This document shows, one piece after another, positions 43,621 to 53,470 of a stretch of DNA of 64,000 bases. Each line of letters opens with the position of its first letter. Within the stretch, counting starts at the first letter, position 1. Under the pieces are notes generated by a model. That model was not told the origin of the DNA and searched no databases. It worked only from the letters and a program-made list of their open reading frames with translations. The position numbers and the translations under genes were made by a program. This DNA is from Sphingobacteriales bacterium (lineage in GTDB: Bacteria > Bacteroidota > Bacteroidia > Sphingobacteriales > Sphingobacteriaceae), in assembly GCA_015655115.1 (NCBI GenBank), contig JAATFQ010000290.1:1-64000 (forward strand), read 5' to 3'.

Positions 43621-44478
43621 TTAGCTATATATAGTTCCTGTATTTACCACAGGCTGTACATTACGGTCGCCACATAGCACAACCAATAAATTGCTGACCA
43701 TTGCCGCTTTCCGTTCTTCGTCCAGTTCCACGATGTTTTTCGCCGACAGCCTTTCCAGTGCCATCTCTACCATGCCCACGGCACCTTCAACAATCAGTTT
43801 ACGTGCAGCGATCACCGCTGTAGCCTGCTGGCGCTGCAGCATGGCACTGGCAATTTCCTGCGCATAGGCGAGGTGTGAGATCCTGGCTTCAAGAACCTCT
43901 ATACCCGCTCTGGAAAGGCGCTCGCGCAATTCAGTTTCCAGCAGAGAGCTTACCTTCTCAGCTCCATCTTTTAAGGTGATAGTAGCCTCCTCATCCTCAA
44001 AATTGTCATATGGAAATATATTGGCCAGGTGGCGCACTGCGGCTTCGCTCTGGATAGTTACATATTGAAGATAATCTTCTACGGCAAACATAGCCTTGGC
44101 AGTTTCCTCAATCTGCCATACTACCACAGCGGCGATCTCTATCGGATTTCCCAGCTTATCATTGACCTTAATCTGGTGCCCGTTAAGGTTACGTGCTTTA
44201 AGTGAAACCTTTTTCTTGGTGGTGAGCGGGTTCACCCAGAAAAACCCGTCTGTTTTTACGGTACCTACATATTTACCGAAAAGCGTCAGCACTTTAGCCT
44301 CGTTGGGATTATTGATAATCAGCCCTGGAGCAAGTAAGACCAAATTCAGTACAAGCACAGGAGCTCCGACAGAAGGATAACCCATAGCAAAGCATAAAGC
44401 GCTGGCCCCAAGCAGCAAAAGAAACAGTACAAAGGCTAAATAACCAGATGGTGGAGTAATGATTTTTTCCTGATACAT
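43621..44478 (-). CDS. SPFH/band-7 domain membrane protein
   Basis: A 285-aa protein with two hydrophobic N-terminal segments (about 13-60) followed by an SPFH domain ([52 protein letters not shown]). A coiled-coil region rich in Ala and Glu follows. Stomatin-like proteins of this kind form membrane-associated oligomers and organise membrane microdomains or proteases. No NfeD or protease partner is adjacent; the Arc-like gene is its immediate neighbour. Confidence 0.88.
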   Translation of the reverse strand: MYQEKIITPPSGYLAFVLFLLLLGASALCFAMGYPSVGAPVLVLNLVLLAPGLIINNPNEAKVLTLFGKYVGTVKTDGFFWVNPLTTKKKVSLKARNLNGHQIKVNDKLGNPIEIAAVVVWQIEETAKAMFAVEDYLQYVTIQSEAAVRHLANIFPYDNFEDEEATITLKDGAEKVSSLLETELRERLSRAGIEVLEARISHLAYAQEIASAMLQRQQATAVIAARKLIVEGAVGMVEMALERLSAKNIVELDEERKAAMVSNLLVVLCGDRNVQPVVNTGTIYS

Positions 44479-44531
44479 AATGATATTGTTTTGATATCAT
44501 AAAGTAAAGGATAATTATCTAATAATCAAAG

Positions 44532-44539
44532 CAAAAATA
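44532..44539 (-). promoter_or_regulatory. -7 element for the SPFH operon
   Basis: TATTTTTG on the minus strand matches TAnnTTTG, 53 bases before the SPFH start codon. Confidence 0.35.
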
Positions 44540-44604
44540 TAAATTCAGAATGCGGGTTATGCATTAATCTCCCAAAAGATATATCAGGCTTTTTCATGCA
44601 TTTT

Positions 44605-45378
44605 TTACAAAAGGTAAACCTTCAATATCTCATTTATCTGTGTTCCCCAGCCTTTGAAAACGGAAGTAAGTGTATCAATTAATCCTTTTCTATCTACCGT
44701 TTTTCCTTTAACAGGCGGTACAATCAGGGTACTGGCAACAGGCTTATCGGTTACCGTTTTCGCAAACCAGGTAACGTTTTCATGAGGTAAAGCCACACCA
44801 AGGATCATTCCTGGCAAGCCGCTGAACGACTCCGGGCCACCGCTGACAGGGATTTCATCTGCATAAAATGCAACTACATAAATAGAGTCCAGCACTAATG
44901 CATTGGCCCTGCGGCAGGAGTAACCTGCTATCTCCCGCGTTTCATCTGTAATTTTCCAGTTGATTGTCCTGGTACTATCCCTAACAAGGAACTGTTCATC
45001 ATATACTTTCTTTTGTGAGACCTGTACATGATTCGCTAAATCCATGTAAACCGTATTGATCTGGCTTACCGAGGGTTCATCTCCGATGAATTGAATAGGA
45101 GGAGTAGTGTCCTCACCAGGCTTAAATAAAGTCTTTGATTTCGAGAAATAAAGTTCGCTTTTAGACTTTTTAAACTGAACGCCTGTTTTTTTGATTTCAT
45201 CGAAGATCTTAGTCATCCAGACGTTTTGAGATTTAGCTGCCCTTTTGCCAAAAATTGCATAGATATTGGTGCTCCTTTCAAATTCAATCACCCCTTCGGT
45301 GATAAACCTTTTGTTTTGTGCCAGTACATTTATACTGCAGAGCAGCAGGCAGATGAATATTTTAAATGATCTGTTCAT
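44605..45378 (-). CDS. GLPGLI family protein
   Basis: A 257-aa exported protein of the Bacteroidota-specific GLPGLI family. A signal peptide (FICLLLCSINVLAQ) precedes ITEGVIEFERSTN. The defining motif appears as FSGLPGMILGVALPHENVTWFAKTV near residues 193-215, after AGYSCRRANAL and YVVAFYADEIPVSGGPESF. The biochemical role is unknown. It is 5 bases downstream of a large outer-membrane barrel gene, a common pairing in this phylum. Confidence 0.9.
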   Translation of the reverse strand: MNRSFKIFICLLLCSINVLAQNKRFITEGVIEFERSTNIYAIFGKRAAKSQNVWMTKIFDEIKKTGVQFKKSKSELYFSKSKTLFKPGEDTTPPIQFIGDEPSVSQINTVYMDLANHVQVSQKKVYDEQFLVRDSTRTINWKITDETREIAGYSCRRANALVLDSIYVVAFYADEIPVSGGPESFSGLPGMILGVALPHENVTWFAKTVTDKPVASTLIVPPVKGKTVDRKGLIDTLTSVFKGWGTQINEILKVYLL

Positions 45379-45383
45379 AGTCT

Positions 45384-48170
45384 TTATTTTTTTGCAGTAT
45401 CGCCGCCCATTTTATTGAAATCCCAGATGATAGAAGCCATAAAATATCTTTTGATAGTTGTATAGCTGTTTTGAATGATCATATTGTTATAAGCATTGCG
45501 CTCGAAACCTTTGTTCTGATTCAGCAGGTCATTTACAGAAAGCGATAATTTCAGTCCTTCCGATTTGAGGAACTTCTTGTTAACCCTTGCATTCCAGAGC
45601 AGGCGTTTGAAGTCTGAATTAAAGGATTGTGTTTTTGCCCTGTATTCGTAATTTGCATCTGTGGCTATTTCTATTTTGAAAGGCAGATACAGTCCGACAG
45701 AAGCATTACTGTTCAGTCCCCAGCCATTATCATTGATGTCTTTTTGCAAGGATGTCTCATTAGTTTTATAAGTGGGGCCGAAACTAATCCTGCCTTCATA
45801 TTTTTTCTCTTTATATTTTAAAAAATAGATGTTTCCAATATAGCTGCTGGAGGTTGATTTGTTCAGGCTGCCGTTAATATAACTGTAAGAGGTATTTCCA
45901 TTTGAATTTACACTCAGCCCTGTACTCATATCCAGCGACTTGATCTTCCAGTTTAAGTCTACATAGAAATAATAATTAGTTGGTTTTTTACCGTTAAGAT
46001 TGATAGACTGATAAATGCTTTTTCCGGCAGTATCAGTCATAGTATTACTTACTATTGCTTGTCCGGTAAAACCGTACGACCCACCGATCCACATGCTGTG
46101 GCCGCTGATCACCTTATATGAATTATAATTTAATGAAATGCGGTTATCAAAAGAAGGTTTTAAGTTCGGGTTGCCGAGAGAGATATTCAGCGGATCAGTA
46201 TTGATCCTGACCGGGTTAATCTGATCTATAGAAGGCTGAGAGGTATTCCCATTGTAATCAATCCTGACCCACTTATATTGTGAAAACTTGTAATTGAAAC
46301 TCGCCTGCGGGTTCCAGTTGGTAAAGTTTCTTTTGAAACCTGTATTTCTATAGCTATTCAATTGTTCAAAGCGGACCGTCGAGATTTTGGTGCCGAATCT
46401 CACAGTGGATTTGTTTTTGATAAAGTTCAGTATTGCTCCGCCCTGATTAGCCAGTTGATCAAGCTTATAGTTATTGCTGTACAGGGTATCCAGTAGCGTA
46501 TAACCGCCGGCATCAGATTGATTGAAGGATTTCCTGTCGGCCTTGTTGCTGCTGGTCATTATCCCATAGTTCAGGATAAGCGATAACGATTTTGAAAGCG
46601 GTTCCGTATAAGCCAGGTTGGCATTGAATGAAGCGCTTCTGATCTCGCTGGTTTTGTATTGGTTAATCAGGCTGTCTCTTGTGTTGCCGTCATCATAATA
46701 TGTGGTTGTTGATTTCAGAAAGCCATCACTACTGCTTCTGTTATTAGATCCATTGGCGCTCACAGATAATGTCCGTCCCTTCTTTTTTAATTTCTTTGAA
46801 CAGAACAGCTTAACATTGAATTGTTTATCATGACTGTCATTTGATAGCTCTCTTGTGTTTTCATTCAGGAGCACAGAATTGTCTCTTAAAGTCCTGCTGC
46901 GGTAGTTGCTGTTTGTTTCACTGTTTTTAATTGTGCCGTCTGCGGAGATCTTAAGGTTGGCAGTAGAATCCAGCTTAATCTGGTAAACGGCATCCAGTTT
47001 TTGCCTGAACATATAATTGTCGAAATCTTCATCCGAAGAACTATTGATAATTCCCGAAGGCAGATTATTCTGGCTCAGATTGTTTCTTGTACCCTCTACG
47101 TTAATGGAGCCAATTTTATAATTGGCATTGACAGATTCCTTATCGCTATTCCATTTTGCGTCATAATGCAGCGCTCCGTTTCTGGTAACTGGTAATCCTG
47201 CGCCATCATAATTCCCATTATAGGAATCAAGTCCATCGTTATCATTTGTATTTACAATAAAGGCCACACCATCACTAAACTCTATGTCACCTGCAGAGCC
47301 ATACTTGCTATTATCCTCCCATCCCAGTCCCACTTTTCCTGTATTAGCGAGAGTGCCATAGGCAGAAAATTTCTTTTTGCCTTTAAAGGCATTGAACATT
47401 GCCTGTCCCTGGTAATAACCGTCAGTAGCTTTACCGCCGTCAATTTTACCGAAATAGCCATTCTTTTTATCTTCTTTAAGCGTTATATTAATGGTTTTTT
47501 CCTTTTTTCCATCATCGATACCCGTAAATGCAGCCTGATCGCTTTTTTTGTCAAACAGCTGTACTTTATCAACCATGTCTCCTCTGATATTTTTTGTGAC
47601 CAGGGTAGGGTCGTCTCCAAAGAACTCTTCACCGTCAACCAAAACCTTGCTGACAGTTTTTCCCTGGGCTGTAATCTTTCCATCTTTGTCTACCTGTATT
47701 CCCGGCAGCTGTTTCAGCAGGTCTTCTACTTTAGAATTCGGCTCTATATGGTAAGCGCTGGCATTGTACTCTGTGGTATCCCCTTTGATTTTTATTGCCA
47801 CTGCTGTACCTTTTATAATCACATTGGCGAGCAGCGTAGCCTTAAGCATTAATTTGATATGACCAAAATCTTTGCTTTTTTGACTGCTATCCAATTTAAA
47901 AGGCTCTACATAGTCCGCATAACCAGGGTAGGTTACAAGCAGTATAAAATTTCCAGGCTTAAGCCCGGTTAAGCTGAAGGCTCCGTTTTCATTAACACGG
48001 GTAAATTTAACCAGGGTGGAATCTTTGGCATGAAGCACGGTGATGGTCGTATTTACCAAATGCCGGTTTGTGGTAGTGTCGCTGACTACACCTTTAACAG
48101 CGGGTATCTGTGCGTGCAGACTGACAGGAAGGAGGTATAAAAACAATGCGGTTAGGAGGAATGCTTTCAT
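45384..48170 (-). CDS. Outer-membrane beta-barrel protein with carboxypeptidase-regulatory-like domain
   Basis: A 928-aa TonB-receptor-like protein. After the signal peptide (about 1-20), residues 24-110 form a carboxypeptidase-regulatory-like beta sandwich (VKGVVSDTTTNRHLVNTTI, LKPGNFILLVTYPGY). A plug-like segment follows (VEDLLKQLPGIQVDKDGKITAQG, VSKVLVDGEEFFGDDP), then a long OMP_b-brl_3-type barrel ending in an aromatic strand. It is cotranscribed with the GLPGLI gene. The ligand is unknown; the family is not the SusC glycan type, as no SusD is present. Confidence 0.9.
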   Translation of the reverse strand: MKAFLLTALFLYLLPVSLHAQIPAVKGVVSDTTTNRHLVNTTITVLHAKDSTLVKFTRVNENGAFSLTGLKPGNFILLVTYPGYADYVEPFKLDSSQKSKDFGHIKLMLKATLLANVIIKGTAVAIKIKGDTTEYNASAYHIEPNSKVEDLLKQLPGIQVDKDGKITAQGKTVSKVLVDGEEFFGDDPTLVTKNIRGDMVDKVQLFDKKSDQAAFTGIDDGKKEKTINITLKEDKKNGYFGKIDGGKATDGYYQGQAMFNAFKGKKKFSAYGTLANTGKVGLGWEDNSKYGSAGDIEFSDGVAFIVNTNDNDGLDSYNGNYDGAGLPVTRNGALHYDAKWNSDKESVNANYKIGSINVEGTRNNLSQNNLPSGIINSSSDEDFDNYMFRQKLDAVYQIKLDSTANLKISADGTIKNSETNSNYRSRTLRDNSVLLNENTRELSNDSHDKQFNVKLFCSKKLKKKGRTLSVSANGSNNRSSSDGFLKSTTTYYDDGNTRDSLINQYKTSEIRSASFNANLAYTEPLSKSLSLILNYGIMTSSNKADRKSFNQSDAGGYTLLDTLYSNNYKLDQLANQGGAILNFIKNKSTVRFGTKISTVRFEQLNSYRNTGFKRNFTNWNPQASFNYKFSQYKWVRIDYNGNTSQPSIDQINPVRINTDPLNISLGNPNLKPSFDNRISLNYNSYKVISGHSMWIGGSYGFTGQAIVSNTMTDTAGKSIYQSINLNGKKPTNYYFYVDLNWKIKSLDMSTGLSVNSNGNTSYSYINGSLNKSTSSSYIGNIYFLKYKEKKYEGRISFGPTYKTNETSLQKDINDNGWGLNSNASVGLYLPFKIEIATDANYEYRAKTQSFNSDFKRLLWNARVNKKFLKSEGLKLSLSVNDLLNQNKGFERNAYNNMIIQNSYTTIKRYFMASIIWDFNKMGGDTAKK

Positions 48171-48900
48171 AAATAGTTATTACAAGACTAATGTATAACT
48201 AAAATTCTAGTAATAAAAAATATTTATCCTTAATTAATGTTAAATGTTTTTTTTGTTGTTTTTGTATTGCTGATCTGCTTTATAAATCTTCTTTTGTAAT
48301 ATAACTTTTTCAAAATATTTCTTATTTAAATATAATGTTGGGTACTCATAAATCTGTTTCATGCGTTTTATTTGGTTTTTTGCCGTCAGAAAGTTTTACT
48401 ATTCGTCTTTACTTTATACTGTTGCAGTCTGTATCCGGGTAATTTTATCCGGTCCCTGGCGCTATTAATCCTGTGCTGGTTACGGGATATAGCGTTTTTT
48501 TATTATTAAACACTGAATTTATAAATGCAGGAATGAGAAATAGCTGAATATGGTTTTATCTTTTATTCAAATTATCATGCTGCAAGCTTGTTTTTCTATT
48601 CCCATTTTTGTGCTGATAAAATTCCTGCAAAAGCGATAATAAATAATATATCCGGTCATATATATGGATTACCAATTTATCTATCCGGCGGCTGGCAGAA
48701 TTCAGTATCATTTCAATTAAAAAAAGTCATTAAACAGGAATGAACAGGCTATCTGGCTAGTTTATATTGTACTTATAAACTATGATTTGAAATATATTCC
48801 TTTTTTTTAGATCCTATCAATACTTAATTACGTTTATAGTGATTAATAATTAGCATGAATTCATTTTTTTGTTGATTTAATCTAACCATTTTATTCTTAT
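48171..48900. other. AT-rich gene-free region before the polysaccharide locus
   Basis: About 730 bases between divergent transcription units have no credible ORF, tRNA or strong hairpin. The 90 bases before the first export gene are very AT-rich and contain no exact TAnnTTTG with a correctly spaced TTTG. It probably holds the promoters of both divergent units. Confidence 0.55.
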
Positions 48901-49695
48901 ATGAACATAATATCCCTCTATAGAAATGCTATAGTTTTGTGCTTTCTATTGTCACTTTCATCGTGTATAACTAATAAAAATACTACATATTTTCAGGATA
49001 TCAGTCAATCCCAAAAAACGGTACTTCAGCAATCTGCAAAATATACTGAGCTCATTATACAAATTGACGATATTCTTTCCGTATCTATCTCTACCATAGA
49101 TCCGCAAAGTGTTGCGGCTGTAAATCAGGGTGTAAGTACAGCTATACTTGGTGCTGCAAATTCTACCGGTGCTGCCCAGCAGGTCAATGGGTTTTTAGTA
49201 GATAAAAACGGGGAGATCCAGCTTTCCATGATAGGAACAGTAAAAGTTGCCGGGCTCAGCACATTCGAGGCCAGGGAACTCATTTTAAAAAAGGCATTAT
49301 CCTATTACAAAGATCCGAATGTGCAGGTCCGTTTTGCCAATTTCCGGGTTACTGTATTGGGTGAAGTAAACCGGCCCGCAACCTATACCATTCCAAACGA
49401 ACAAGTTTCGGTTTTAGACGTCCTGGGCCTGGCGGGAGATCTGACTATCTATGGTATGCGTGAAAACGTAATGGTGATCAGGAACAATAACGGGACGAAG
49501 GAATTCGGGCGCCTGAATTTAAATTCCTCCGAGATCTTTAATAATCCATATTTCTATCTGAAGCAAAATGATTTGGTGTATATAGAGCCAAACAGGTCCA
49601 AAATTGCAGCGACGGATGCAAGCAGAACCCGCCTGATCACCATTGGGACATCAATGCTGTCGGCTATAATAGTGCTCTTAATCAGAGTGCTTTAA
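48901..49695 (+). CDS. Polysaccharide export lipoprotein (Wza/BexD-like)
   Basis: A 264-aa outer-membrane auxiliary protein for capsule/exopolysaccharide export. A lipoprotein signal ends at lipobox LSSC (C22). The Poly_export domain begins YTELIIQIDDILSVSISTIDPQ. An SLBB-like module follows (FRVTVLGEVNRPATYTIPNEQVSVLDVLGLAGDL), and one hydrophobic segment ends the chain (LITIGTSMLSAIIVLLIRVL), equivalent to the Wza transmembrane helix. It opens the locus and is followed by the Wzc-like gene. Confidence 0.92.
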   Translation: MNIISLYRNAIVLCFLLSLSSCITNKNTTYFQDISQSQKTVLQQSAKYTELIIQIDDILSVSISTIDPQSVAAVNQGVSTAILGAANSTGAAQQVNGFLVDKNGEIQLSMIGTVKVAGLSTFEARELILKKALSYYKDPNVQVRFANFRVTVLGEVNRPATYTIPNEQVSVLDVLGLAGDLTIYGMRENVMVIRNNNGTKEFGRLNLNSSEIFNNPYFYLKQNDLVYIEPNRSKIAATDASRTRLITIGTSMLSAIIVLLIRVL

Positions 49696-49739
49696 ATAAT
49701 GTTCATCCTAATTTAATTATATAATAATAAGCCTGTTTA

Positions 49740-52121
49740 ATGAATAATATACCGGAGCCAATTGTTCCTCAGACCGATGAAAGAGAGAATAAGATCAATC
49801 TAAAAAAAGTAGTATTTAAATTTTTACGTATATGGCCATGGTTTGTCATCAGTATGATCGTGTGTACAGCCCTTGCCTATATTTATGTTAAATTACAGAC
49901 CCCAATTTATAAGATATCGGCAAAAGTCCTTGTTAATGACGAGAAAAAAGGGGGGATGGTTGGCCAGGGAGAGCTGCTGGGTGATCTGGGCGGATTGCTG
50001 AATCCGAAAAGTACAGTTGATAACGAGGTCGAGGTGTTGAAAACGCGCGACCTGTTAAAGAAAGTAGTAAATGACATGAACCTGAACATTACTTATTACA
50101 GTAGTGGAAAATTCAGGGATGTTGAGCTTTATGAAAGCCCTCTAAACGTAAAAATGGTGGAGCCGGATGATACCATCCGGACCACGCTGCTGACGGTGAT
50201 CCCTCTGGAAAAGGGGCGTATTCACCTGATCAATGAAGAAATAGATACTATAACCCTTATTAATCAAACATTCAGATTACCGGGAGTGGGTTACGTACAG
50301 TTCACAAGGAACCTGAAAGCGCCAATTACTTTTAAGGAATATGAGGTGAAAATCACTTCTGTCAATTCTAAGGTATCAGCATTGCTGCAACAGCTTTCCG
50401 TAGATATCTCCAATAAACAGGTAACGATCATAGAGTTGAGTTTAAACCATCCTATACCTAAAAAAGGAGAAGATATATTAAATAAGCTGATTGAAAAGTA
50501 TGTGCAGGGAAACATAGAGGATAAAAATATGGTAGCCGACAGCACGATTAAATTTATCCAAAACAGGCTAATTTATATCGGTCGTGAGCTGGGAGATCTG
50601 GAAGGGCATATACAGGGCTTTAAGGAGAAAAATAAGCTGACTGATATGTCAGAGCAGAGCAGGCTGCTGGTACAGAGCACCAGCACTTACGTCAATGACC
50701 TGGCTAAAGTAGAAACACAACTCAATATCTTAGGCAGTCTTCAGGATTACTTAAAAGACAGTTCCAAGAATAAAAGAGTGCTGCCAAGTGCCCTGGTGCC
50801 TGGAGATGTGGTGTTCAACGGGTTAATTGAAAGATATAATGCCTTATTGCTGGAGAGAGACCGGCGCCTGCTCAGCGTGACGGATACCAATCCGTATGTA
50901 TCTAACTTGGATGAGCAGATTGTCAATCTCAGAGCGGATATGCTTTCGAATATAGATAATTCTAAAAGAGGCCTGGAAATCACTAGGGCCGGATTAAAAG
51001 GGCAGGTTCAGGGTGCCGAAAACAGGATGCAGCGGATACCTGAAGCCGAAAGAAATTACCTTGACCTGGCACGTCAGCAGCAGATCAAGCAGGAGCTGTA
51101 TATCTTTCTGATGCAGAAAACAGAAGAAACGGCAATTTCTAAAACTTCAAATATTGCCAACTCCAAAATTATCGATTCCCCACAATCTGCAAACGTTCCT
51201 TTAAGCCCGCAGAAAAGCCTTATTTACCTGGTGGGACTGATTGCTGGTGTCTTAATTCCTGTTTCTACGGTATTGCTTTACGATTTATTCAATAATAAAG
51301 TCGTTAATAAGGAAGATATTGTGCGTATTACGGACGTACCTATTGTAGGTGAAATAAGCCACAATGATGGTCTTGGCAACCTGGTTGTGGCTGATAGCTC
51401 GAGATCCGCTATTTCAGAACAATTCAGGGCATTGCGTACTAATCTTTCTTTTTTCATGAAAGAAGAGGAAGATAAAGTGATTATGATTACTTCCAGCATG
51501 TCCGGAGAGGGGAAATCTTTTGCAGCCATTAATCTGGGCCATATCATTGCCTTGTCCGGAAAAAAGGTTTTGCTGATGGAGCTGGACCTGAGAAAACCGG
51601 GGTTATCCAGTAAGTTGGGCCACAATAAAAAAGACGGATATACTAACTATATCATTAACAGCCGTTCAGAAATAGACAATCTTGTAATACCGCTCGATAT
51701 TCATCATGATTTATTTTTGATGAGTTCAGGACCGTTACCTCCCAACCCTGCAGAGACCTTAATGAGTGCAGCAACAACCACATTGATGACGGAACTGAAG
51801 AAAAAATTCGACTATATTATCATTGATGCCCCACCTATCGGAGTGGTAACAGATGCCCAGCTATTATCAAAACACATTGATATCTGCCTGTATATTGTCA
51901 GACAAAAGTATACCGCTAAAGAGCAGCTAAATATTATACAGGACTTATACCAGGCAAAGAAAATGCGGAGAATGGGGATTGTCGTCAATGATATTCAGCA
52001 AACTGATGGTTATGGCTACGGCTACGGCTACGGTTACGGATATGGTTACGGTGCTTATGGGAACGAAAAAACAAAAGACACCATATTTCAGCAAATCAAA
52101 AAGAAATTTTTAAAGTCCTGA
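49740..52121 (+). CDS. Wzc-like chain-length determinant and tyrosine autokinase
   Basis: A 793-aa inner-membrane co-polymerase. An N-terminal Wzz domain has its first membrane segment at about 32-50. A long periplasmic coiled-coil region and a second membrane segment (LIYLVGLIAGVLIPVSTVLLY) follow. The cytoplasmic BY-kinase domain has Walker A SSMSGEGKSF near 583-592, Walker A' LLMELDLRKPG and Walker B YIIIDAPPIG. The C-terminal tyrosine cluster is a nearly pure Gly-Tyr repeat (eight Tyr). It would control polymer length and export with the Wza-like protein. Confidence 0.93.
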   Translation: MNNIPEPIVPQTDERENKINLKKVVFKFLRIWPWFVISMIVCTALAYIYVKLQTPIYKISAKVLVNDEKKGGMVGQGELLGDLGGLLNPKSTVDNEVEVLKTRDLLKKVVNDMNLNITYYSSGKFRDVELYESPLNVKMVEPDDTIRTTLLTVIPLEKGRIHLINEEIDTITLINQTFRLPGVGYVQFTRNLKAPITFKEYEVKITSVNSKVSALLQQLSVDISNKQVTIIELSLNHPIPKKGEDILNKLIEKYVQGNIEDKNMVADSTIKFIQNRLIYIGRELGDLEGHIQGFKEKNKLTDMSEQSRLLVQSTSTYVNDLAKVETQLNILGSLQDYLKDSSKNKRVLPSALVPGDVVFNGLIERYNALLLERDRRLLSVTDTNPYVSNLDEQIVNLRADMLSNIDNSKRGLEITRAGLKGQVQGAENRMQRIPEAERNYLDLARQQQIKQELYIFLMQKTEETAISKTSNIANSKIIDSPQSANVPLSPQKSLIYLVGLIAGVLIPVSTVLLYDLFNNKVVNKEDIVRITDVPIVGEISHNDGLGNLVVADSSRSAISEQFRALRTNLSFFMKEEEDKVIMITSSMSGEGKSFAAINLGHIIALSGKKVLLMELDLRKPGLSSKLGHNKKDGYTNYIINSRSEIDNLVIPLDIHHDLFLMSSGPLPPNPAETLMSAATTTLMTELKKKFDYIIIDAPPIGVVTDAQLLSKHIDICLYIVRQKYTAKEQLNIIQDLYQAKKMRRMGIVVNDIQQTDGYGYGYGYGYGYGYGAYGNEKTKDTIFQQIKKKFLKS

Positions 52122-52171
52122 TTTATGTTAACAGAAAATAAAATAACTCATCTATCACAATTCTAACAGGA

Positions 52172-53467
52172 ATGATTACAATAAAAAATGCAAGGATTGC
52201 TATTATTGGGCTTGGCTATGTAGGCTTACCCTTAGCAATAGAATTTGGGAAAAAGTACCGCGTTTTGGGTTTTGACATTAATCTCGAACGTATCGGTGAG
52301 CTCAAGCTCGGCAAAGACAGGACCCGTGAGGCGAGTTTAGAAGATCTGCAGCAGGTAATCGTGGCTGAGCCAACAGACAATATCGGACTTAGTTTTTCTT
52401 CCGAAAGGGCAGATTTAATAGATTATAATATTTTTATTGTAACGGTGCCCACGCCAATAGATAAGTTTAAGGCACCAGACCTTATTCCTCTGATAAAGGC
52501 TTCTGAGATGTTAGGGAATATCCTTAAATCAGGAGATATTGTAATTTATGAATCCACTGTTTATCCCGGTTGTACGGAAGAAGATTGTGTACCTATACTC
52601 GAAAAGTTTTCCGGCTTAAAGTTTAATGCTGACTTTTTTGTAGGCTATTCTCCTGAAAGAATAAATCCGGGAGACAAGATCAATACCCTCACCAAAATTA
52701 AAAAGGTAACCAGCGGCTCTACCCCCGAGATCGCCAACCGTGTGAACAGCTTATATTCATCTATCATAGAGGCTGGTACCCATAAAGCACCCAGTATTAA
52801 AGTTGCTGAAGCTTCCAAAGCGATTGAGAATGCACAGCGTGATATCAACATTTCATTTGTCAATGAGCTCGCACTTATTTTCGACAGAATGGGGATCGAT
52901 ACTCAGGATGTAATTGATGCAGCGTCAACGAAATGGAACTTTCTGAACTACAGGCCAGGTTTGGTTGGCGGGCATTGCATTGGCGTAGATCCTTATTACC
53001 TGGTACATAAGGCACAATCCTTAGGTTATCATCCGATGGTGATACTTTCCGGAAGAAGAATCAACGATTGTATGGGGTCTTTTGTAGCCAATAAGGTAAT
53101 CAAATTAATGATTCAAAAGGACCATAAGATACAGGGGGCAAAAGCGCTGATCATGGGCATGACCTTTAAGGAGAATTGCCCCGACATCAGAAATACCAGG
53201 GTAGTTGATATCTACCGTGAGCTTACCCAGTTCGGTCTAAGCGTCGATATTTATGATCCCTGTGCAGACGGCCTGGAAGTAAAACAGGAGTATGGATTAG
53301 ACATTTTAAATGAGGTAAATGAGACGGCTCTCTACGATGCTATCATCGTTGCGGTAAGTCATAATGAATTTTTAGAATTTGATTTCCAAAAGTATAATTC
53401 CGTTAACGGAGTGGTTTTCGATACCAAAGCATTCCTGGATAGAAATCTTGTCAATGGAAGGTTGTAG
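52172..53467 (+). CDS. UDP-sugar 6-dehydrogenase (TviB/WbpA-like)
   Basis: A 431-aa nucleotide-sugar dehydrogenase oxidising C6 of a UDP-N-acetylhexosamine in two NAD-dependent steps. The N-terminal Rossmann motif is IIGLGYVGLPLAIEFGKKY. The catalytic cysteine, near residue 268, is in PGLVGGHCIGVDPYYL; the C-terminal domain includes GMTFKENCPDIRNTRVVDI. The close resemblance to TviB-type enzymes suggests UDP-GlcNAc or UDP-GalNAc as substrate; with the TviC/WbpP-like epimerase downstream it would give UDP-GalNAcA. Confidence 0.9.
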   Translation: MITIKNARIAIIGLGYVGLPLAIEFGKKYRVLGFDINLERIGELKLGKDRTREASLEDLQQVIVAEPTDNIGLSFSSERADLIDYNIFIVTVPTPIDKFKAPDLIPLIKASEMLGNILKSGDIVIYESTVYPGCTEEDCVPILEKFSGLKFNADFFVGYSPERINPGDKINTLTKIKKVTSGSTPEIANRVNSLYSSIIEAGTHKAPSIKVAEASKAIENAQRDINISFVNELALIFDRMGIDTQDVIDAASTKWNFLNYRPGLVGGHCIGVDPYYLVHKAQSLGYHPMVILSGRRINDCMGSFVANKVIKLMIQKDHKIQGAKALIMGMTFKENCPDIRNTRVVDIYRELTQFGLSVDIYDPCADGLEVKQEYGLDILNEVNETALYDAIIVAVSHNEFLEFDFQKYNSVNGVVFDTKAFLDRNLVNGRL

Positions 53468-53470
53468 ATC

